Source: Siphonodentalium dalli (taxonomy: Eukaryota; Mollusca; Scaphopoda; Gadilida; Siphonodentaliidae). From it: a stretch of DNA of 64,000 nucleotides. Positions 46,831 through 57,700 of this stretch are shown in pieces. A model generated the notes under the pieces. That model was not told the DNA's origin, searched no databases, and was given only the letters and a program-made list of their open reading frames with translations. Made by a program: the position numbers and the translations under genes. Where the stretch lies: positions 195,098,935-195,162,934 of the forward strand of contig CP136061.1 in the NCBI GenBank assembly GCA_032622095.1. The letters run 5' to 3'. Positions within the stretch are counted from its first letter, which is position 1; every line of letters starts with the position of its first letter.

Positions 46831-48056
46831 ACCAAGTGGGGAATGAAAGCTTTTATTTTATTTTTGAATATCAAGAGTGTTTGTTACACATGAATATATT
46901 AATCATCACCAAGTTGGGTGATAACTTGATATGTGCATATATGTTGACCTGACTCTTCTCTTATTGCATGACAAGTCATCTGGGGAACATTTTTTTGTAA
47001 AAAAAAACATAATCCAGAATGATATCGCTCCATGTATATTAATTTATATTTCCGTATTTGTCTCTGATAGAAATTTGACTATAGAAACGGGTTCCATCCG
47101 TCCGTTCGTTTGTCGTTCCGTTCGTCGTACCGTCCGTCCGTCCATCACACCTTTGAGTACCTTCATGGTGTAATCAACTCCTCCTACAGTTTTCATCCTA
47201 GAGATTTGAAACTTCAGAATATTGTTGCCCATATATTGAAGATGTGCAACATGTATATATAGATGATGGAAAAATAATTTTTTGACAGTTATTAACCCTT
47301 TTCGACTTAAAAAATTTCAACATTTTTTAAAATTTCTTCAACAAAGTGGCATCGACTTGCCACGTTTTCGGGGGACACTGTGGTCGGCTGACCTTTTATT
47401 TCTGTCAAATTGTGGGATTATTTGCCATCAGTACGTTTGGGGTGGGCAGTAAGACAGCCAATTCATGGATATGCCCTCTCCAGGCAAGGAGAACTCAGCC
47501 CATCTGGTGGGCCATAGATTTTGTTGTTTTTTTCTCTTTTAATCTGTATGAACTTTATTATCTTCACTATTATTTGTGCATATTCTGTTGGAGTTGTGCT
47601 CTTTGTCAATAAATTATCTCTCTCTCTCTCTCAGTACAGGTATTCCATTCAGGAGTATCTCGTGTATTGCAGGAAGGTACATGTACACTGTTGAATATCA
47701 ACATGAGTTAACTGTTTACATCAGAGGAACATATAATGGAATTTTGAAATTCAACATCTGTTCTCTAAACATCTCAGAAATTTTCAAATTGTTACTTTTT
47801 AAAGTGAGATACATGATAATCTTCATGCCAGGACTATCAGGGCTAATCCTATTAAGTAGATATCAGAGAATTGAGGCTGGCTCTGCATTTTATAATGTTA
47901 TTGGGTCTCTTTGTTTAACCTTCCACCCCACCCCACAGTCAGCAACCAGAATTAATCTTATGCAGGGATGCGACAAATGTGATCGACGTAGGTGTCTCAC
48001 CCCACAATCTTGATCAAAAATAAAAAATTTCACTCTTGAATGTGACTCATAATCAT
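46831..48056. other. Intergenic, unassigned
   Basis: 47080-47350 is a (CCGTCCGT)-bearing dispersed repeat. A (TC)n run ends at 47630. A 145-codon open frame at 47576-48013 has no recognisable domain and is not called as a gene. Confidence 0.4.
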
Positions 48057-48060
48057 TAAA

Positions 48061-48258
48061 GGCCCACTTAATTTTCGAGTCACTGATAATTGTTTTTTAT
48101 AGTGGCTTGATATATGGTTTTAATAACAATCTATGCCATAAAATATGATTAAAATACTATAATTCATTACCATTTGAAACATCTGTGTCTCAGAAGATGC
48201 CCAATTGGCTAATTGGGAAATTGTTGATTCAGCTGTGATCTAATTAGAAATTCTTTAA
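48061..48258. repeat. Dispersed repeat carrying the empty site for MITE H1
   Basis: The reverse complement of 48061-48205 matches 408-543 plus 939-955: gtgactcgaaaaTTAAgtgggc here against gtgactcaaaaaTTAA [H1] TTAAgtgggc at the left of the window. Confidence 0.8.
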
Positions 48259-48695
48259 CCCCTTTACCCAACAAAACGGCCAAAAACGCCCAAATAAAGC
48301 TTCAACAGCCTAAAATACCCTGTGCCAATGCATTCTCTTATATATGCGAGTCGACCATAGGTCGCCTCGCATATATAAGAGAATGCATTGGCCTAACAGT
48401 TTTTTATCATTTTTTTTAATAAATGTTTCTTACAATTTTTTAGGACATAAAATAAATAACATCCATTACCCTGCAGGGAGCCCCACACATATATAGAAGA
48501 GTGTCGTCTGCTCACGTTTGTCTGGGGCTCTGTATGGGTGAAATTATAAAATTGTTAAAGAATACAAGAACAAATTATTAAAATTGTAAAAAATTGTTAG
48601 GCCAATGCATTCTCTTATATATGCGAGGCGACCTATGGTCGACTCGCATATATAAGAGAATGCATTGACACAGGGCCGTTCTGTTGGGTAAAGGG
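48259..48695. mobile_element. piggyBac-like MITE 'H9' with two hairpins
   Basis: TTAA 48255-48258 and 48696-48699; ends CCCCTTTACCCAACAAAACG and the complement of CCCTTTACCCAACAGAACGG. Hairpins 48325-48394 and about 48599-48668 are nearly identical to H1. A ~90-bp extra block (catccattaccctgcaggg...) sits in the middle. Confidence 0.85.
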
Positions 48696-49324
48696 TTAAC
48701 CCCTTGCAATTTTCCACACAGAAGTGAGATGAATACTATTTGTTTATTCTTACCATGTCAGGGGAAAAAATTATATGCTCAATCGGGACCCATTTCTGTT
48801 ATTTGAAGCAAATTACTTTCTATAACTTACATAAATGAGGCTTATCAAGCCAGTGAAGTAATTTTATGTCTACATAGTTATACTGGACAAAGTCCCCCAA
48901 AAAATCAGGTTTCAGTTGAATTTCTAATTGGTATCGCTATCGCTCTTGATGATACTATTTAGAAATTTGCTGATTTTTTGGGACTTTATATGTCCAGTAA
49001 CTTTGATTTCATGTACCAGCATCATAGATCTGGATGGTGGCCATTTTGGATTGGGTGGTGTGAGTGGGTGTATATTAATATATGGCACACCATATAACAC
49101 CCTTTGTTTTGACCTAAATATAAAACAGTTTGAATAAGGAATGGAAGTCACTTTCGTTGTGTACTTGGACTAGTTGTGTAGGCATACAGGTAAATTTGGC
49201 TAAGTTTATAACACATTTTGTTTGAGAATATTTTCAGCATTGATGCACAAATTAATAAATGCTTGTGTATAATCTAGTGAGGAAATTACTACAACAGTGA
49301 AAAGGCCCTTCATTTTGCTCTAGT

Positions 49325-50277
49325 TTTTTATACGCCCGTTTGAAAAAACGGCCGTATTATAGTATTGGTCTGTCCGTCCGGGTGTCCGTTAACCTGGTTT
49401 CCGGATGATAACTTTAGTTAGAGTGAACCAAATTTAATAAAATTTGGTATGTGGGTTTATTAGCCGAAAAGTAAGTTCAAGTTCGAATTTGGGTTCCGCC
49501 CGCCAATTTTCACCGGAGTTATGCCCCTTATTGGACGTTTTTTGACTTAGAAAATCCTTGAAATTTGTTGTCCGGATGATAACTTTAGTATAGTTTATCG
49601 GAATGAATCCAAATTTGGTATATTACTTTCTCCCACCAAAACACAGGTCAAGTTCGAACTTGGGTTCTGTCCGTCCATTTTTGGCAGAGTTATGCCCCTT
49701 TTTCGACTCAGAAAATTCAGTTTTTCATATTTTTTTGGTTTCCGGATGATAACTCGATTTTGGAATGTTTATACGCAAAACCCGTTTTTTTTGTGGATTA
49801 CATATATCGAAATACAGCTCAAGTCCGAATTTCGTTTTAATCCGATAATTTTTGCGAGAGTTATGGCCCCTTTTTTGACGTAATTTGACTTAGAAAATCC
49901 CTGAAATTTGTTGTCCGGATGATAATTTAGTTAGAGTGAACTGATTTCAATCAAATTTGGTATGTGGGTTTATTAGGAGAAAAGACAGCTCAAGTTCGAA
50001 TTTGGGTTCCGTCCGCCAATTTTCACCGGAGTTATGCCCGTTATTTGACGTAATTTGACTTAGAAAATCCCTGAAATTTGTTGTCCGGATGATAACTTTA
50101 CTAGAGCTTATCGGATTGAATGATAATTTGGTATATTACTTTCTCCCACCAAAACACAGGTCAAGTTCAAATTTGAGTTCCGTCCGCCAATTTTTACCAG
50201 AGTTATGCCCCTTTTTTACCAGTTTCCGCCGACCCAAGAGAGGGCGTATTTTGCACGCCCAGCGTAGCTCTTGTTAA
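49325..50277. repeat. Mollusc-type 'TATACGCCC' repeat with about four internal units
   Basis: Starts tatacgcccgtttgaaaaaa / cggccgtattatag and ends gggcgtattttgcacgcc. Inside, units of about 170-180 bp repeat 'tccggatgataactttagt', 'aaatttggtatgtgggttta', 'caagttcgaatttgggttcc' and 'gagttatgcccctt'. Noncoding. Confidence 0.8.
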
Positions 50278-50574
50278 ATAATGAACCATAAAATACGACA
50301 TTTGGCTCATTCTGAGAAATTGCATATGACTATAGAATTTAGTGTTCCAAAATCAGGTAAACTCCCATGTTTAAAGGGACACAACTCCAATCTGGGATTG
50401 GTTTTCAGTTCTGGATTCAGGAAAGTAAGGCCTACACAATAGACATGCCATTTGAATGACTTGTGAAAATGAAGTTTTTATATATATCCCGGAAAAAACA
50501 ATAAATTGACGATTTTACTTAAATTTCACCAATTTGCCTTTTTCTGGGTTCTGTTGTGACTTGCACCTTTAATC

Positions 50575-50599
50575 AGGGATGTACCGACGGGGGTGTCTC

Positions 50600-50641
<42 letters not shown>

Positions 50642-50720
50642 AGGACCATAATCTTCAATAGTTGGAAATTTCATGACTCAAATTCCAATAGTTGGAAATT
50701 AAAGGTAGCAAGTAAATCGA
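50575..50720. repeat. C-run and flanking short duplication
   Basis: About 38 C at 50600-50637, then 'caatagttggaaatt' twice. The run length is likely unstable and error-prone. Confidence 0.85.
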
Positions 50721-50964
50721 ATGATCTAAGTGTTTCAATCAGAGTTCACGATTTTCCGACAACGAATTTGTGCCGGTTGTTTATTTTCCGACTCGGAATT
50801 CCAATTCTAAATACTCTTCACCGATTCTCCAATTCTGCAATTGAACAAATTCCGAATTCCGACCCAGGATTCTATTATGTTTTACATTTGAGCTTTTCAA
50901 ATCATGTGGCGCCTTTCACTCAATATATTGTTAACTTGTTGATATGTATATATGTCAAACATGC

Positions 50965-51585
50965 TTATTATACCCCCACTTTCAAAGAAACTGGGGGGTA
51001 TACTGGATTGACTGCGTCTGTCCGTCCATCCGTCTGTCCATCCGTCTGTCACGTTTTCTCCCTCCGTGTGTCCGTCTGTCCGTCCGTCCGACCTCATAAC
51101 TCGAACAACTATGAACCGATTTCAATAATTTTTTGTATGCAATCTCATCAGGACGGTCTCTCCGCATGATGCTAATTGCGGTTCGGTCCGACTTTTTTTT
51201 TTCAAGTTACGCCTCATTTTCGACTTATTTTGACTTAGAAAACTTTAACAAATATGAACCGATTTCAATAATTTTTGGTATACATGCTTCTCACAATACC
51301 CTCTCTACATGATGCGGCTATGGATTGGCTCAGACTGTTTTTCGTAATATTACACTTCATTTTCGACTTATTTTGACTTGGCAAATTCTGTCTGACTTAA
51401 TAACTTTAACAAATATGAACCAATTTGAATAATTTTTTCTGTCCAAGCTTCTTGTGACACCATATCGATATTATTAGTCCGAATTTTTCTTTCAAGTTAA
51501 AAATCTTTTTTGTTGGGTTTACGGATAATGCGGGTTGAATTTGCCACGGTGGGGGTATGCTAGCACTCGAGTGCACACCTCTTGT
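50965..51585. repeat. Mollusc-type 'TATACCCCC' repeat
   Basis: tacccccactttcaaagaaa / ctggggggtatactgg start, (CCGTCCGT)-rich head, then three rough units ('aacaaatatgaaccgattt', 'aataatttttggtat'), ending ggtgggggtatgctagcactc. Noncoding; short open frames over the CCGT run are not genes. Confidence 0.75.
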
Positions 51586-52549
51586 TTTATTATTATTTTA
51601 AATGATCAAGGGGACATTGCACTTAAACATTAAGTTCCTCTCATAGCAGTATATAGGTTACAAACAACTAATTATATAGAGTTACGCTTCTTGAATTTGT
51701 GTAGGGAAACTCGAGTCAGCTTAAAAACAAAATCTGGCTGCTGATTGGTTGATTATCATTGAGAGAAATATCCCTAATCGGGAACAGAAAATCCTAGCCT
51801 ACGTAAATATGGCGATCGTGTATGTTTAGATGTCCAGGAAGAGTCTGGTGGTATTCAGAAGTTACGGAAGGGGTCTGGGTATTTTTATGCTGCTGATTTT
51901 TGTGCAGTAAATGGGGTAGTTGTGGAAATGCAAGATTATTGTTTGAAAACAATACCGAAAAGGGCGCGTTTGTTGTCACGGACTCGTGCAGCGGATGACG
52001 TTCTAAGGGAAAATTGACCCCTTGAAGTTCAAATAGGCTTAACCCATGGCCGGCGGGACTTTTAGTTAACACTGTCGCCTATGGAAAATAATTAGTTGTG
52101 TGTAACCTATAAATCAGTACATAGCAATGTAATGTAAATGTTGCAAGTTAATAAACAGCCATTTTAGTACCTTAAATACATTCCAGTAATACTCATTACC
52201 TGAACATATATATATATTAAATTGAAGGCAAAGCATTTCCTTCAAGTTCAAACTGGTATGTTTTACCAACCATAGCTTCATGGTCACTAGTCTATTAGTA
52301 ATGTCAAACATCCATATCTTTCTGAGGACAGCTTAAACGATAACAATAATTCAGAATGCAAACTTGTTACCATTGTGTGGTTACTTGTGACTCCTTGGAA
52401 TTTGAATACATGTAACTCGTATTCATTCCTCAACCATATTCTGATTAATATCATGTATAATGTACATGTACTGTATGCATAGTGTACTCAATACACAGCA
52501 CATGGATCAATGCTATGTCATTTTTTTTACTAGTGTCGTTATTTACACA
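51586..52549. other. Intergenic, unassigned
   Basis: No repeat or coding signal that I can support. Confidence 0.4.
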
Positions 52550-52555
52550 GTCCAT

Positions 52556-54307
52556 TATGGGGCGCCGTTCTTCTATTTTTTACCTATTTAGTGATATCAC
52601 TAATTCATTTTATGATATCACAAAATCGATTTTGTGATATCACTAAATGCTTATTATTTTGTGATATCACAAAATCGATTCTGACAACATGACTATTTAG
52701 TTACATCACTAATATTATTTTGTGATATCCTGAAATATTTTGTGATATCACTAAATCGTGTAAATGAATTTATGATATCACAAATTTGATTTTGTGATAT
52801 CACTAATTATTACCACTTTATAGGGCGTTCTCTAGGCCATTGATAATGTTTTTCGGGGCGTTCCAAATAGCGTATTGTTACCAAAACAGCGGGCCGCGGG
52901 CCGATAATGAGAAGCCTAGTTCATTATTGGCCCGCAAACAAGATCGCGTTTATTATCGCGCGAGTTACGTCCCTTCAACTTCCGTTCTGGCGTGTTTATT
53001 TCAAGAAAATAATGGGAAGATGTATCAGATTTTCCCGACACTATGGTGGTTTTATGATTGGAATTCACGCTATATGATTGAATTATTGTACCGAGCGTAC
53101 GTATGCATTAATAATTTTAGCTGTCAACCTCTCATTGTTTGTTACTCGTCTTCAATGCTGGTTTTCCCCTCTCCTATTTTCGGGACTCCGTGTCGGCTGA
53201 CAAGTCAAATGATATTAAATTTAAATGTTCTTGAAAATATTTCTCTCTTAATCTACTTCATTATTCCACTTCATTATTCCACTGAATCCTCAAATGAGTC
53301 AAATGTCCAAAACTGTGGTAATAATAGTAATAACATGATTTCATCGGGCATTATGGTTTATTAACGGCCCTCTGAAATGATTAACAGCCCTCAGGCCTAT
53401 TAGCATCCCTCGACTTTGTCTCGGGCCGCTAATAGGCCCTTGGGCTGTTAATCATTCCAGCCGGGCTATTAATAAACCATAACGCCCTAAAAAATCATGT
53501 TATTGTTATAATGTTACTATTTTGTGATATCACATATTCGATTTTGTGATATCATAAAATCATTGAGTGATATCACAAATTCGAATTAGTGATATCACAA
53601 AATGATTTTATGATATCACAAAATAGTAACTATTTTATGATATCACATATTCAATTTTATGATATCACAAATTCCACGGCTTTCTGAAAATACGACCCTA
53701 ATGAACGATCCCCGTTCTAAAATTAACTCATTTTGTGATATCACTAATTCGAATTATTGATATCACAAAATGTTGGTAATTTGTGATATCACAAAATGAA
53801 TATGTGATATCACATATTCGAATTTGTGATATCACAAAATGATTTTGTGATATCACAAATTCGAATATGTGATATCACAAAATAGTAAGCATTTAGTGAT
53901 ATCAATAATTCGATTTTATGATATCACAAAATGTTACATAAATAGTAGAATGGCGCGGCAAGCTATGCCATTTCCTATTTATTGATATCACAAAATGAAT
54001 TAGTGATATCACATATTCAATTTTATGATATCACAAAATGAATATGTGATATCACAAAATAGAATTAGTGATATCACTAAATGCTACTATTTTGTGATAT
54101 CACATATTCGATTTTATGATATCATGAAATCAATTTGTGATATCAAGAATTCGAATTTGTGATATCACAAAATAATTTGTGATATCAAAAAATAATTTGT
54201 GATATCACAAAATGAATTAGTGATATCACATAATCGAATTAGTGATATCATAAAATGAATTAGTGATATCACTAAATAGGTAATAAATAGAAGAACGGCG
54301 CCCCATA
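52556..54307. mobile_element. 1.75-kb element studded with TGATATCA palindromes
   Basis: Long inverted ends TATGGGGCGCCGTTCTTCTA..., matching over about 65 bp with one noticed change, flanked by a 6-bp direct repeat GTCCAT (52550-52555 and 54308-54313). Both arms (52590-52805 and 53515-54285) consist of dozens of TGATATCA cores spaced about 18-30 bp, within TTTGTGATATCACAAAAT-type palindromes. A non-repetitive centre (52810-53515) has its own palindrome. No transposase is recognised; a 174-codon frame in the centre resembles nothing I know. Confidence 0.85.
53321..53511. repeat. Palindrome (about 85-bp arms) in the centre of the TGATATCA element
   Basis: Arms 'aataacatgattt..(g)ggc(a/g)ttatggttt', 'aatgattaacagccc' and 'gcctattagc' are repeated inverted around a short loop at about 53408-53422. 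It could be a nested foldback element. Confidence 0.75.
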
Positions 54308-54313
54308 GTCCAT

Positions 54314-54499
54314 GCTCTTAAAAAGAACATATAGAAACCCAAATTATTGAGCCATTAAGCCAATATTGGAATTTTGCATTACTCAAAACCAAATCCTACA
54401 TAGTCAGAAATTTTATTAGACCAAATCCTATATAGTTGGAAATGTTATGGTCTCACCCCCACCCCCAGTTGGAACCCCCTGGGAACGTCCATGTTTTAA
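54314..54499. other. Unassigned spacer before LSM3
   Basis: Contains a direct repeat 'aaccaaatcctacatagt / gaccaaatcctatatagt'. Nothing else seen. Confidence 0.4.
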
Positions 54500-54727
54500 T
54501 AACACAATAACACAAACGCGACATTAAACTGTTGGGAGCAAATATTAGCTTGGCCTACAATAAGTTCTCATTCCCTCCAGTGGTTTTCAAACCACCCCAT
54601 GACCCCCTTCAAAATAAAAGCCGATCTGACAGTCATGAAACTAACGCAAACTGTTCGTTTCCATGTGAAAAAACTGCAGATTTATTTCGTTTCAGTTGGC
54701 GGCATTCATTCTTTTTTATCAACCAAA
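54500..54727 (+). promoter_or_regulatory. Probable LSM3 5' UTR and proximal promoter
   Basis: The sequence just before the LSM3 ATG is free of recognised repeats and lacks an obvious TATA box. A pyrimidine-rich cattctttttta stretch at about 54707-54718 could be a TCT-type initiator, which is common for translation-related genes, but this is inference only. Confidence 0.3.
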
Positions 54728-54748
54728 ATGGCCGACGACATCGACCAG
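54728..54748 (+). CDS. LSM3: LSM3 coding exon 1
   Basis: Seven codons from ATG in aaaATGGCC (A at -3) to CAG, then donor gtgcga. The length and MADD start match the conserved first coding exon of animal LSM3. An ATG in the same frame lies upstream at 54599, but the start at 54728 is chosen because it matches the family N-terminus. Confidence 0.9.
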
Positions 54749-57700
54749 GTGCGATTATGCAGCTTTAAAATGCTTATTCTCTTCATTTATCTGATTTGTC
54801 AGTCAAAATATGTTTTATATATTGTTAACGGATGTACAATCAATAGTTTTAATAGGAAAATGTTCTCTATCATCGGATTACTTGCCCCGCAAAACGGCAT
54901 TATCATCTCGGACTCGATCGAATGATTTACGAATTTAGCACGATTTAATTTTAAAGATGCATTGACCATTGTCCGAATTAATGCTCCTAAATTACTATTT
55001 CTTTGGCTTCGGTGTTAAAAATACGAGGAACCCACCCATCAGAGCTCAGAGTGATCAGACAGCGTTTTATGAAGTTTGTTATTTCTTGAGATGTGCGAAG
55101 ATGGATAACTCTAAAATCAAGTTGTAATACGTCCAAATGTCGTGTCACGAATCGTGATACTCAACTTGTCTCAAGTGATAATAATAATTAATAGTCATAT
55201 TACATTGAATTTTTTTTGGATAAATAATACGTTTTGGGAAATTTGATACCACAGTTGACAGTGGTTAGCATTATTTTTGTTGCAATTAATCGATTCTGAT
55301 AACTGTATCTGTATCTGTATATTTCCGGCGCAGGAGCCTCTCGGCTGTTGTCGCGTCGTTGCTACTACTCTGGTGTTTCTCCTGTTGTATTCCCCGAGCA
55401 TGCGTAATCTTCTATGCTGTTCCAGTCCCTGATCGTTCTCACGAAGAATGATTGTTTATATTGCTCCGTGTTGGCTCTTATTGGTTCGAACGATCGTGAG
55501 TTGATACACTCTTGGCTCGAAATGATGTTATCACTTTTGTGGTCTGGAAACTTTTTTGCTCGAATTTTCCTTCCTTTCCTATCCTTTAGTAAATCATGTG
55601 CGTGTATGGCTGGGATTATCCCCTCAACCACCTTGCCGAAGAGTTCTATTCTCTTCATCTTTCTGCGGATCTCTAGTGAGTCTAACCGTAGTCCATCAAT
55701 CATGCTGGTTACTGCGCCTTTTTCTCGGTCTCTATAGTTGTTGGTGATGAATCTTGCCGCTCTTCTCTGCACTTTCTCTAACTTCTCTATTTCTCCTACT
55801 GCGGCGGGGTCCCATATTTCTGCTCCATATTCGAGTGATGTTCTTACCATGGCTCTATATGCCGTCTCTCTGGATTTACTGTCCGCTCTTCGTAAGTTTC
55901 TGCGTAGGAAGCCTAAGGTGCTATTGGCCCTTCCAGTGATCTTGGATATGTGCGTTGACCATTTTAGGTCATCTGTGATGGTCAGTCCAAGGTAGACGCT
56001 TTGTTTGACTGATTGCAGAATTTGATGGTCAAGCTGGTAGATGAACGATGTTTTGTTCTTGTCCTTGTTCTTCATGGACATTATGGAGCATTTTCCAGCA
56101 TTGAATCTCATCCCCCAGGTTTTTGCCCATTCTTCTAATGATGTCAGATCCTGTTGTAGTTGGATGTGGTCTTGGTGGTCATTTATCTGGCGGTATAGTA
56201 TGCAGTCATCAGCAAAGAGTCTTACTTCTGATTTGACTGCTTGTGGAAGGTCGTTGATGTGGCAGAGGAATAATAGGGGTCCTAGTACCGTACCTTGGGG
56301 TACTCCCGATTCCACTGGAACACTTTTGGATGATTCTCCTTCCAACACTACTCTCATATGCCTTTTTGTTAGGAAGCTTGTCAGCCAAGTGTGTATTGGT
56401 CCTGTGATTCCGTAAGACTTCAGTTTGTATAGCAGACTCTGGTGTGGTACTGTGTCAAATGCTTTGGAAAAGTCGAGGATTGCCATGTCAGTTTGTTTCT
56501 CCGAGTCAAAGGACGATAGTAGATCTTGTGTGGTGTTTACAAGCTGGGTTACACATGAGTGGCCAGATCTAAATCCGTGGTTTCTGTCAGTCAGTAGGTC
56601 GCAGAGTTCCAGGTGGTCGCGGATATGTCTACACAGGACGTGCTCTAGTAGCTTACAGCATGTTGAAGTGAGTGATACTGGTCTGTAGTTGGATGGTTGG
56701 TGAACGTCTCCTTTCTTATAAACTGGTGTTATGTTTGCGTTCAGCCAGTCTTCTGGAAGGGTGCCGGTCTCTATAGATTTGTTGAATATGGTGGTAATGG
56801 GTTTCGCCAGTACGTTGGCCAGTAATTTGAGTACTTTGTTAGGGATGTTGTCTGGACCTGGTGCCTTTGATGGTTTTATATCTTCCAGGAGTTTCTTTAT
56901 TCCTTCTTCTGTAACTAAAGCATATTTTGAAGAAATGTTGTTGTTGTATCTTGATGATATGGCCTTATGGGGAACATCTGAACGGATTTAGTACCTTTAA
57001 TTACCGGCACTGAATTTATTCCAATCACAGTTACTGGGGGCGATTCCATTCATTACGCCAGACTACAATGGATAAATTGCCTTGGGCAAAAGTGAAAGGA
57101 ATGCTTCTTGGTGACCGGAGTAATCTAAAAACTGCAAATAAAACATAATTTTTTATTGAGGAAATTTTACAAAACTCACATTGGCCGTGTCGAACAGACG
57201 AAGACTTAAATAAATGAGAAATAATATCTGATATAATCCCAATGAAACTAACGAGAATTTAGAATTTTATCGAACAAGCAAAATACCGTACCTAATTTTA
57301 GAACAACCTTGACATTAAGTATCTAAAACTTTGGATAAATAATTTCAAATGTCATACAATTGAATTATATATTTCAGAATTATATATTACAAGTATATAT
57401 TAATCGTGACAGATCATAACAAATAAAATTCATTTAATCCATTACATAAATATTTTCCATTTGTTCTTTCTCAGTAGCCTAGAGCCAGGGCCAACAAATT
57501 GTACAGTACGAGACTAATTTCTCAGTTGACAACCGATCTTCGTGCAAAAAGTCACGTCACATTACAATACTATCACAGTTGCACCACCTCGGCCATAGGT
57601 GTAGCGAGCGTGACCTGGCGTATTTACTTCCGGTCATTCCATTCATTGCCCATTATAATTTCATTACTCATTTTGTAGCCGAGCGTAATGAATGGAATCA

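Noticed and set aside
47576-48013. 145-codon open frame as a gene
   Set aside because: It starts in a (TC)n run, shows no domain or conserved motif, and lies across repeat-like sequence.
50897-51169. Open frames over CCGTCCGT runs (also 35852-36055 and 47044-47232) as proteins
   Set aside because: They translate a tetranucleotide repeat within dispersed elements and have no independent support.
52840-53364. 174-codon frame in the TGATATCA element as its transposase
   Set aside because: No DDE, helix-turn-helix or zinc-finger pattern is seen, and its end runs into the palindrome arm.
55414-56991. Plus-strand open frames opposite the LINE
   Set aside because: They are shadows of the minus-strand reverse transcriptase frame, which holds all the conserved motifs.
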